Shown: positions 43,636 to 49,976 of the stretch, piece by piece | Layout of the letters: each line of letters opens with the position of its first letter | Numbering within the stretch: position 1 is the stretch's first letter | DNA from: Melioribacteraceae bacterium | Lineage (GTDB): Bacteria; Bacteroidota; Ignavibacteria; Ignavibacteriales; Melioribacteraceae | Direction of reading: 5' to 3' | Assembly (NCBI GenBank): GCA_026983795.1 | Contig: JALSTI010000175.1 | Coordinates: forward strand, 1 to 49,976 | DNA: 49,976 nucleotides | Program-made: the position numbers and the translations under genes | The notes under the pieces: model-generated | The model's input: the letters and a program-made list of their open reading frames with translations, nothing else | Told to the model about the DNA's origin: nothing | The model's database searches: none

Positions 43636-44274
43636 TTATTTATTAAAATCGTTAATAAAAATTTTGTAAGGAATAAAACGCGGAACGTTTTTTTGATATT
43701 CCAAATATCTTACACCCAATCGTTCAATAAGTTTCTTTTCTTCATAATAAGAACCGACAATAAAATAAATTATGGAAAGAATAAAAAACTCCAAGTAAAA
43801 GAAATCCATCGACGGCCGCAGCCCCAAAAAAAGCATTGAAAAGAAGTAAATAGGATGCCGGCTGTATTTAAACATTCCATCGGCAATAAATTCCACATCT
43901 TCGTCCAACTCTTCTATTTTGTAAGTGCCGTTAAAAAATCTTTTAATTTGGTTAATTCCCAGAAATTCTTTTACGTCAATTTTTGAAGATGCCCACAGAA
44001 GTCCAAACAGACTAAATATTTGCAGAACCAGGATTATCAAATCGAAAGGGTAGTGTAAATCGTAAATTATAACATAAGGTTTTGGCGCTGTAAACCAAAA
44101 TAAAAAGAAAATTAAAACCGAAGAAATGTTATAAAACAAACGGTAAAAAGCAATTTTATTTCCTAAACGTTTAATTATCCATAATTTTATTTTATGCGAT
44201 GCAAGAACAGAATGCGATGCTCCGAACAACAAAAACAGGATAAAAATAATCAGTCCGTCTTTTACTAAACTCAT
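43636..44274 (-). CDS. membrane NnrU/isoprenylcysteine methyltransferase-like protein
   Basis: This 212-residue integral membrane protein has about five hydrophobic helices. The C-terminal part contains FKYSRHPIYFFSM, then YYEEKKLIERLGVRYLEYQ (seen as YEEKKLIERLG and YLEYQKNVPRFIP). The R-H-P-x-Y and E-E-x-x-L...Y-x-x-Y elements are the signature of ICMT/PEMT-type S-adenosylmethionine methyltransferases, and the N-terminal half looks NnrU-like. The substrate, a lipid or a small isoprenoid, is unknown. Its ATG overlaps the rpoN stop as ATGA, and the parvulin gene follows after two bases, so it sits in the middle of a tight operon. Confidence 0.75.
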   Translation of the reverse strand: MSLVKDGLIIFILFLLFGASHSVLASHKIKLWIIKRLGNKIAFYRLFYNISSVLIFFLFWFTAPKPYVIIYDLHYPFDLIILVLQIFSLFGLLWASSKIDVKEFLGINQIKRFFNGTYKIEELDEDVEFIADGMFKYSRHPIYFFSMLFLGLRPSMDFFYLEFFILSIIYFIVGSYYEEKKLIERLGVRYLEYQKNVPRFIPYKIFINDFNK

Positions 44275-45731
44275 AATTCCTTTCTAAGTCGGGCAACAGG
44301 AATTTGCATTTGTTCCCTGTATTTTGCCACGGTTCTCCGTGCAATGTGAATTCCTTTTTCCTTTAACATTTTAGCAATTTTATCGTCGCTGTACGGCATA
44401 TTTTTAGGCTCGCTGTCAATTATTTCTTTAATTAATTCTTTAATATGTTTATTTGATATTTCATTTCCGGAATCTGTTGAAAGACCTTCGCTAAAAAAGT
44501 ATTTCAATTCATGTATTCCAACAGGGCTTTGAACGTATTTGCCGTTTACAACTCTGCTTATAGTTGAAATATCCATTCCGATCTCTTCTGCTATATCTTT
44601 ATAAATCATTGGTTTCAAAGCTTTCGGACCGTATTCGAAAAAGTCGTATTGTTTTTCTACAATAGCGCGCATTATTTTCATCAATGTTTCCCTTCTTTGC
44701 TGAATAGAAGCAATAAACCATTTAGCCGATTCGAATTTTTCGCGTAAAAACTTATGGGTTTCTTTTTCGCGCTTTGTTATTTTTCTTTTTCTTTTTTTAC
44801 TTTCCAACATTTCCAAATAAGTTTTACTTATAGTTACAGAAGGAACGCTTCTGTCGTTAAGTGTAATTATAAAATTATCGTCTACCTTTTCTATTATAAA
44901 ATCCGGTGTAATTTGATTTGCCTCGGTAGATTCAATTGTTCCTTCTCCCGGTTTTGGATTTAACTTTTGAATAAGATCCAATGTGGCTTTTAATGTTTCC
45001 TTGCTTAAATTCATTTTTTCTTGAATTACGTTATATCTTTTATTCACAAAATCGTCATAATATTCCGAAAGAATTTTTTCTGCTAAATAAGAATAATAAG
45101 GATCGAAGGAAGAATTTTTTATTTGAACAAGCAGGCATTCCTGTAAATTTCTTGAAGCGATTCCAACCGGATCCAAGGTTTGGATTTTTTTAAGCACTTT
45201 TTCTGCGTCTTCCATCGAAACATTCACATTTTCAAAAAGTTTTAAATCCTCTACAATTTTTTCCAAATCCTCTCTAAAATAACCGTCCTTATCCAAACTG
45301 CTAATAATAACTTCACCAAGGATAATTTGTTCTTCCGGCAAATCAAGCATATGCAGTTGATCCAATAAAGCTTCTTGCGGTGAAACTCTAAGCGGGGCAA
45401 CAGGTTGGGTTTTATCGTCATCGGGAGATTTATTTATTCTGTTTTCTTCTATATCGCTATCGTTCATAAAATCCTCAACGTCAAACTCATCTTCCGTTTG
45501 CTCGGTTGCTTCTTCAACTTCTTCAGTTTTTTCAGCCGGTTCTTCTTCTTTTTGTTCAAGTACTTCTTCAAGCTCTTCGTTCATTGTTTCTTCAAGAATA
45601 GGATTCAATTCCAATTCCGTTTTTATTCGTTGTTCTAATGCCATGGTGTTTAACTGCAACAATTTTTGATATTGTATTTGTTGCGGTGATAATTTTTGAG
45701 TTTGCAGCAGCTTTTGGTGTAACGATAACAT
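44271..45731 (-). CDS. rpoN: RNA polymerase sigma-54 factor RpoN
   Basis: This 486-residue sigma factor directs polymerase to -24/-12 promoters that need an AAA+ activator. Region I is glutamine-rich with leucines (LSPQQIQYQKLLQL, then TELELNPILEE). An acidic region II follows (about 55-110). The core-binding domain contains DPVGIASRNLQECL, the helix-turn-helix contains ISTISRVVNGKYVQSP, and the C-terminal RpoN box reads ARRTVAKYRE. All parts are present at normal length. It lies five bases after the DUF3109 gene and overlaps the methyltransferase-like gene. I see no sigma-54 activator and no good -24/-12 site in the window. Confidence 0.97.
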   Translation of the reverse strand: MLSLHQKLLQTQKLSPQQIQYQKLLQLNTMALEQRIKTELELNPILEETMNEELEEVLEQKEEEPAEKTEEVEEATEQTEDEFDVEDFMNDSDIEENRINKSPDDDKTQPVAPLRVSPQEALLDQLHMLDLPEEQIILGEVIISSLDKDGYFREDLEKIVEDLKLFENVNVSMEDAEKVLKKIQTLDPVGIASRNLQECLLVQIKNSSFDPYYSYLAEKILSEYYDDFVNKRYNVIQEKMNLSKETLKATLDLIQKLNPKPGEGTIESTEANQITPDFIIEKVDDNFIITLNDRSVPSVTISKTYLEMLESKKRKRKITKREKETHKFLREKFESAKWFIASIQQRRETLMKIMRAIVEKQYDFFEYGPKALKPMIYKDIAEEIGMDISTISRVVNGKYVQSPVGIHELKYFFSEGLSTDSGNEISNKHIKELIKEIIDSEPKNMPYSDDKIAKMLKEKGIHIARRTVAKYREQMQIPVARLRKEL

Positions 45732-45736
45732 ATTTT

Positions 45737-46303
45737 TTATTTCCCGTTAATTTTTTGCAATTGTTTATAAAATTGTTTTCCTAATCCGCGAGTAAGTGAA
45801 TCCTTGCAGAATTCTATAACGTTAGTATTTTCTTTTTTACCTTTTTTCAGTGCCGGTTTACATTCTTGATATTCCTCGAATTTTAATGTAGGTCCGCCGA
45901 AATTAGTTATTCTAATAGGAAAAAGATGACAAGAAATCGGTTTACGGAATTTTATTTTTTTATCGAAATAAGCTTTTTCAATTGCACATTTTGCTATATC
46001 TCCATCCCAATAAACAAATACACAATCTCTTTTTCTTATAGATTTTGTCAACAACATTCCTTCTTTCTCTTCCCAAAACCCGTTTTTCTCAATTTCTTTT
46101 ATGCTATGTTCCGGCAGATAATTTTTAACAATATCGTAAATTTTCTTAATTTCTTCAATTTCCGGTTCCAGTAATGGAGCACCGTAATCACTTTTCATCG
46201 TACAGCAAGCGCCTTTGCATTTTTCAAGATCGCAAGAAAATTTTTTTGTAAACAAATTTTTGCTTACTAATATGTTATCAATATTGTAAAATTTGGGTTT
46301 CAT
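45737..46303 (-). CDS. DUF3109 family cysteine-rich protein
   Basis: This 188-residue soluble protein has the DUF3109 pattern. A Cys cluster near the N terminus reads FSCDLEKCKGACCTMKSDYGAP. Further on are RDCVFVYWDGDIAKCAIEKA, seen here as DCVFVYW and KCAIEKA, then SCHLFPIRI. These six or more cysteines resemble the YkgJ-type CxxCxxxCC zinc or iron-sulfur site. No biochemical role is established to my knowledge. It heads the operon with rpoN at 5-base spacing, so it is expressed with the sigma factor. The upstream region is a 616-base repeat-rich gap; no promoter is clear. Confidence 0.87.
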   Translation of the reverse strand: MKPKFYNIDNILVSKNLFTKKFSCDLEKCKGACCTMKSDYGAPLLEPEIEEIKKIYDIVKNYLPEHSIKEIEKNGFWEEKEGMLLTKSIRKRDCVFVYWDGDIAKCAIEKAYFDKKIKFRKPISCHLFPIRITNFGGPTLKFEEYQECKPALKKGKKENTNVIEFCKDSLTRGLGKQFYKQLQKINGK

Positions 46304-46545
46304 TAAACTTGGAATAATTTTTGTGGAAAAATAATGATTTTAAAAGTAGTAGGAAAGATGAAAGATAAAAATATGCAGAAACTTTATAGTGATATAACAC
46401 AAATGAACCCAGAAAAACAAGATGTGCAAGGATTAAAAATGATTATCTGAAAATCGGAAGTTAGAAACCGGAATTCAGCAGTTAAAAATATTATGTAATA
46501 CAGATGAACTTATTTAAGCTCTACACTTCAAACCGTAAGAAACTT

Positions 46546-46587
46546 GAAGTTAGAAATTAGAAGTTAGAAGTTAGAAATTAGAAGTTT
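46546..46587. repeat. tandem heptamer tract GAAGTTA/GAAATTA
   Basis: Six head-to-tail 7-base units occur: GAAGTTA, GAAATTA, GAAGTTA, GAAGTTA, GAAATTA, GAAGTTT. A related degenerate piece starts at 46458. Seven-base repeats of this kind are common between genes in this bacterial group, from memory. Confidence 0.85.
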
Positions 46588-46642
46588 TAAGAAATAGATA
46601 TAAATTTATTTGAGAAACCTCAAGGAATGCAAAGTTATTTTT

Positions 46643-46669
46643 CTTTGCGTCATTGCGCCTTGGCGGTTA
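46643..46669. repeat. degenerate nonamer tract CTTTGCGTC/ATTGCGCCT/TGGCGGTTA
   Basis: Three 9-base units built on a (C/A)TTTGCGnC-like theme lie end to end. The motif recalls the TTTGCGTCTTTGCG repeats dispersed in Bacteroidota-type genomes. The next 20 bases of note, 46691-46710, carry a repeated CGGAT theme. Confidence 0.6.
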
Positions 46670-46919
46670 AAGAAATATGATACACATACAGCGGATTTTC
46701 ACGGATAAATATTAATATAAAATTTTAATATTTAATTGTTAAATAGTATTTATAGGCTTACTGCCCGTTAAAATTTACACTTATACTAAGTTTATTGAAG
46801 ATAATAATAAGAAATCAAGCAAATAACGGAAGCCGTAATGGTTGAAGTTTTTGGCATGGAATTTACACGGGTTCAACCTTTATTAATCTTTTCATAATCT
46901 GCACCGGTTTTACAATAGA

Positions 46920-48332
46920 TTATCTTTTGGGTTTATACAGATGTGTTGTATGACCGAAAAACAAATCCGCAGATTCCATAATTGTTTCTGACAAAGTTGG
47001 ATGCGGATGAATTGTTAGCGAAACATCTTTAGCCAATGCAGCCATTTCAACAGCCAAGGTTCCCTCGGCAATTAATTCGCCCGCACCGGGTCCTACAATT
47101 CCCATTCCTAAAACGCGACCGGTACTCTGATCGAAAATGAGTTTAGTTAATCCGTCGAAACAGTCTAAAGTTGTAGCCCTTCCGCTTGCCGCCCATGGGA
47201 AACGCGTAACTTCAAATTCAATCCCTTTTTTGTTCGCTTCGTTTTCCGTCAGTCCGGTCCATGCAAGTTCGGGATCTGTGAATACAACGGCCGGAATAGC
47301 GGCAGGTTCAAAAGCAACTTTGTTACCAAGAATTGCCTCAACAGCAACTTTTCCTTCCGCCGAAGCTTTATGCGCAAGCATTGCTCCGCCTACAATATCT
47401 CCAATTGAATAAATTACCGGATCGTCTGTTTGCATTTTTTCGTTTACTCTAACAAAACCGCGTTCGTTTATTTTTATATTTGTATTTTCAATTCCCAATC
47501 CTTCGGTTTTTACTCTTCTCCCGACCGATACCAAAACCTTATCAAAAATTTGTTCGTTGTCTTTAACCTCTTCGCTTTCGAGTTTTACTTTAATTCCGTT
47601 TTTAATTTCTTTTAATGACGTAACTTTGGTATTTAATAAAATCGAATCGAATCTTTTTTTCAGGGTTTTTGTCAGTACGTCAACCAAATCTTTATCGGCG
47701 CCGGGTAAAAGAGACGGCATCATTTCAACAACCGTAACTTTACTTCCGAGTGCAGAATAGACCGACCCCATTTCAAGACCGATATAACCGCCGCCCAAAA
47801 CTAAAAGCTTTTCCGGGATGTCTTCCAATTCCAATGCTTCGCGGGAAGTCATAACTTTTGGCGACTCAATGGAAATGCCCGGGATTTTAGTCGGAACCGA
47901 ACCTGTAGCCAATATTGCATTTTCAAACGAAAGCTCTTCCATGTTTCCATCGGATTTATTTATTACGATGGTGTTCGAATTAACAAAAGACGCTTTGCCT
48001 TGAATATAATTTATTTTTCTTTGTTTAGTTAACTGACCCAAACCGCCGGTTAATTTAGTTACAACCTTTTTTTTGAACCTTCTAAGTTTATCGAGATCGA
48101 TTTCAGGCGTGCCAAAGTTTACGCCCCATTTTTTTGCTTCTTCGGCTTCGCCAATTAATTTTGCAACATGAAGAAGTGCTTTAGAAGGAATACAACCGCG
48201 GTAAAGGCAAACGCCGCCGGGATTTTTTTCCAAATCGATAAGCGTCACCTGCATTCCTAAATCTGCTGCATGAAAAGCCGCAGCGTAACCGCCGGGTCCG
48301 CCGCCAATAACCGCAAGTTGTGTTTTACTCAT
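46920..48332 (-). CDS. lpdA: dihydrolipoyl dehydrogenase (E3)
   Basis: E3 reoxidises the dihydrolipoamide arms of 2-oxoacid dehydrogenase complexes and reduces NAD. The 470-residue flavoprotein has the FAD motif VIGGGPGGYAAA (8-19), the redox disulfide GGVCLYRGCIPSK (Cys42, Cys47), the NAD-binding VLGGGYIGLEMGS, YSIGDIVGG, and the C-terminal His-Glu pair in HPHPTLSE. GGAG lies eight bases before the ATG. It follows the E2 gene by 17 bases on the same strand, so E2 and E3 are co-transcribed. Confidence 0.97.
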   Translation of the reverse strand: MSKTQLAVIGGGPGGYAAAFHAADLGMQVTLIDLEKNPGGVCLYRGCIPSKALLHVAKLIGEAEEAKKWGVNFGTPEIDLDKLRRFKKKVVTKLTGGLGQLTKQRKINYIQGKASFVNSNTIVINKSDGNMEELSFENAILATGSVPTKIPGISIESPKVMTSREALELEDIPEKLLVLGGGYIGLEMGSVYSALGSKVTVVEMMPSLLPGADKDLVDVLTKTLKKRFDSILLNTKVTSLKEIKNGIKVKLESEEVKDNEQIFDKVLVSVGRRVKTEGLGIENTNIKINERGFVRVNEKMQTDDPVIYSIGDIVGGAMLAHKASAEGKVAVEAILGNKVAFEPAAIPAVVFTDPELAWTGLTENEANKKGIEFEVTRFPWAASGRATTLDCFDGLTKLIFDQSTGRVLGMGIVGPGAGELIAEGTLAVEMAALAKDVSLTIHPHPTLSETIMESADLFFGHTTHLYKPKR

Positions 48333-48349
48333 TTTTGATTCTCCAGTTT

Positions 48350-49976
48350 TTAATCCAGTATTAACAACATTGGTTGTTCAAGCACCGCACAAATCCAACG
48401 TAAAAATCTTGCAGCATCGGCTCCGTCAATAATTCTGTGGTCATAAGATAAAGATAATGGTAAAATTAATCTCGGTTTAAACTCCCCATCGATAAAAACC
48501 GGTTCAAAGCTACCGCGGGAAACGCCAAGAATAGCAACTTCGGGGGAGTTAACAATGGGAGTAAATGCCGTTCCGCCGATTCCACCCAAATTACTTATTG
48601 TGAAATTTCCGCCTTGCATTTCTTCTATTGTAGTTTTTTTATTTCTAGCCTTCTCGGATATCTCACTCAATTCCACCGAAAGTTGAAAAATGCTTTTTTT
48701 GTCAACATCTTTTACGACGGGAACAATTAATCCCCGATCCGTATCAACGGCAACGCCGACGTTAAAATATTTTTTATAAATAATTTCGTTGTTGGCTAAA
48801 TCGATGCTCGTATTAAATTGAGGAAATTTTTTGAGTGCGGATGCAACAATTTTCAATAAGATTGAGGTTATTGTAAGTCTGCCGCCCAATGCTTCAACTT
48901 TTTTAGAGTATTGCTTCCTTAATTTTTCGAGTTCTGTAATATCGGCTTTATCAAATTGGGTTACGTGTGGAACAGTTGTCCAAGCGTATGATAAATGTTC
49001 GGCAGTTTTTCTCCTCACATTACTCATTGGTTCTTTCGAAATTTCGCCCCACTTGGTAAAGTCGGGTAATTTTTCTTGTTTTATTCCAATACCGGTTGCA
49101 AGCGTTCCTTTTTTTATTGATTCATTTAATCTCTTGGCAAAAGTTTTTACGTCATTTATGGAAATTCTTCCTCCGGGACCGGAACCTTTTACTTGATTAA
49201 TATCAATTCCAATTTCCCTCGCAAACCTTCTTACCGAAGGAGCTGCCGGAGCAATTACATCGGGCATATTAATTCTTTGAGGTGTAATAACCGGTTCTTC
49301 CATTTTCTTAATTTCAGGTTGTCCAGAAATTTGGCGAGTTGTAACGGACCGGGTTTCAGGCTCGGGGGCAGCGGCTTCTGTTTTTTCCTCTTTAACATTA
49401 ATAGGAGCCGTAGTTTCTATAATTAAAACCACATCACCTACTTTAGCGGTTTCGCCTTCGTTAATTTTAACTTCTTTTACAATTCCGTTTATATCGGAGG
49501 GCACTTCTATGGTTGCTTTATCCGTTTCTATTTCAAAAAGTATTTGGTCTTTTTTAATTTGAGTGCCGGGTTTTACCAATACGCCTACAACTTGGGCGCT
49601 TTCAATATTTTCTCCAAGTTCGGGAAGTTTAAATTCTATTGTGTTCGAAAAATTTTTATTTTCTGCAGGCGAAGGTTGCTCAACTTTTTCTTCTTTTGGG
49701 GTAATTTGTTTTTCCTTAACAGATTCTTTTTTTTCTGATTTTTCAGAAATTTCTCCGGTCGTATTTGAATCCTGAGTGTCAACGCTTAGAATAGCTTGTC
49801 CAACCTTTGCCGTATCGCCTTCTTTTACAAATACATCTTTCACTGTTCCGGAAAAATCGGAAGGCACTTCTATAGTAGCTTTATCCGTTTCTATTTCCAA
49901 AATAATTTGATTTTCTTCAATTTTATCTCCGGGAGAGACCGTCACCTTAACAATATCGGCAGAATCTATATTTTCT
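48350..49976 (-). CDS. dihydrolipoamide acetyltransferase (E2), 5' end cut by the window
   Basis: At least 541 residues of an E2 subunit are present. The frame stays open to the window edge, reading ENIDSADIVKVTVSPG before the first lipoyl lysine, so the true start lies just outside. Two lipoyl domains each carry EIETDKATIEVPSD, with the lipoylated Lys in TDKAT. A Glu/Lys/Pro-rich linker follows, then the E3/E1-binding domain (RRFAREIGIDINQVKGSGPGGRI region, seen as FAREIGIDI and GSGPGGRI). The catalytic domain ends in SYDHRIIDGADAARFL, with the active-site His and Asp. The pyruvate complex is most likely, given two lipoyl domains, but 2-oxoglutarate or branched-chain complexes are not excluded. 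lpdA follows by 17 bases. Confidence 0.93.
   Translation of the reverse strand, partial: ENIDSADIVKVTVSPGDKIEENQIILEIETDKATIEVPSDFSGTVKDVFVKEGDTAKVGQAILSVDTQDSNTTGEISEKSEKKESVKEKQITPKEEKVEQPSPAENKNFSNTIEFKLPELGENIESAQVVGVLVKPGTQIKKDQILFEIETDKATIEVPSDINGIVKEVKINEGETAKVGDVVLIIETTAPINVKEEKTEAAAPEPETRSVTTRQISGQPEIKKMEEPVITPQRINMPDVIAPAAPSVRRFAREIGIDINQVKGSGPGGRISINDVKTFAKRLNESIKKGTLATGIGIKQEKLPDFTKWGEISKEPMSNVRRKTAEHLSYAWTTVPHVTQFDKADITELEKLRKQYSKKVEALGGRLTITSILLKIVASALKKFPQFNTSIDLANNEIIYKKYFNVGVAVDTDRGLIVPVVKDVDKKSIFQLSVELSEISEKARNKKTTIEEMQGGNFTISNLGGIGGTAFTPIVNSPEVAILGVSRGSFEPVFIDGEFKPRLILPLSLSYDHRIIDGADAARFLRWICAVLEQPMLLILD
49500..49534. repeat. 35-base internal repeat, copy in lipoyl domain 2
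   Basis: This stretch is identical at 33 of 35 positions to 49863-49897 in lipoyl domain 1. It encodes the lipoyl-lysine loop IETDKATIEVP in both. Surrounding codons have diverged more, so the block is unusually well kept at the DNA level. Confidence 0.8.
49863..49897. repeat. 35-base internal repeat, copy in lipoyl domain 1
   Basis: This is the partner of 49500-49534, with 33 of 35 bases identical, encoding the lipoylation loop of the first lipoyl domain of E2. Confidence 0.8.

Larger units (their letters stand above)
46304..46919. other. 616-base non-coding, repeat-rich gap
   Basis: The gap lies between the 3' end of lpdA and the 5' end of the DUF3109 gene. No frame of note is present on either strand. 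It contains a tract of heptamers (46546-46587), a tract of degenerate nonamers (46643-46669) and a GCGGATTTTCACGGATAAAT string (46691-46710). All three resemble short dispersed intergenic repeats of Bacteroidota-type genomes. The remaining sequence is featureless AT-rich DNA. Confidence 0.55.

Noticed and set aside
46546-46587. CRISPR array
   Set aside because: The units are 7 bases long with no spacers and no cas genes nearby.
48831-49196. 121-codon open frame on the plus strand
   Set aside because: It lies wholly antisense to the E2 catalytic domain, has no ribosome binding site and its composition mirrors the real gene.

Overview
The window is an AT-rich bacterial chromosome segment with dense, short-spaced operons, mostly on the minus strand. 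Gene content points to the Bacteroidota/Chlorobiota/Ignavibacteriota group, with an Ignavibacteria-like organism as my best guess. Supporting features are a bacillithiol deacetylase (BshB1), a PorV/PorQ-type outer-membrane protein, a malic enzyme fused to a phosphotransacetylase-like domain, DUF6132, DUF1858, DUF1460 and DUF3109 proteins, and many secreted beta-barrel and Asp-box proteins. Two promoters match the Bacteroidota pattern (TTTG, 19-20 bases, TAnnTTTG). Shine-Dalgarno sequences are nevertheless common, and TTG starts recur. Taxonomy is inferred from sequence impressions only.

Layout. 0-7.8 kb: beta-hydroxyacid dehydrogenase, an unknown secreted protein, bshB1, gatB, an anmK/RmlD-like pair, and nfo. 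7.8-8.15 kb: a non-coding element of nested inverted repeats. 8.2-17.4 kb: a four-repeat lipoprotein; a udg-dnaB-amidase operon; the yicC-gmk-rpoZ operon; an Omp85 protein; and an L,D-transpeptidase-fold protein whose catalytic Cys is Ser. 17.6-25.4 kb: maeB; a redox cluster (two-domain disulfide oxidoreductase, DUF6132, DUF1858, TlpA); RlpA; a GT-C glycosyltransferase; and a YfcC transporter.

25.4-32.1 kb looks accessory. It has long intergenic gaps, an orphan receiver protein, a secreted barrel, an Asp-box lipoprotein gene broken by one in-frame TAG, an unfamiliar secreted HEGFH metallopeptidase candidate and an orphan exported protein. 32.1-39.6 kb: TetR coupled to a threonine/serine dehydratase, PorV, gpmA, a TPM-domain protein, an acid phosphatase, pruA and a barrel protein. 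39.8-46.3 kb: a minus-strand block DUF3109-rpoN-methyltransferase-parvulin-hslV-hslU. 46.3-46.9 kb: a repeat-rich gap. 46.9 kb to the edge: lpdA and the E2 subunit of a 2-oxoacid dehydrogenase, cut at its 5' end by the window.

Most genes are housekeeping. Envelope and peptidoglycan functions recur: AnmK, the DUF1460 amidase, Omp85, the transpeptidase fold, RlpA, PorV and parvulin. I found no tRNA, rRNA, CRISPR array, insertion sequence or prophage. The strongest candidates for something new are the transpeptidase variant, the amber-split lipoprotein, the secreted HEGFH protein, the nested palindromic element at 7770-7937 and the small-protein redox cluster.
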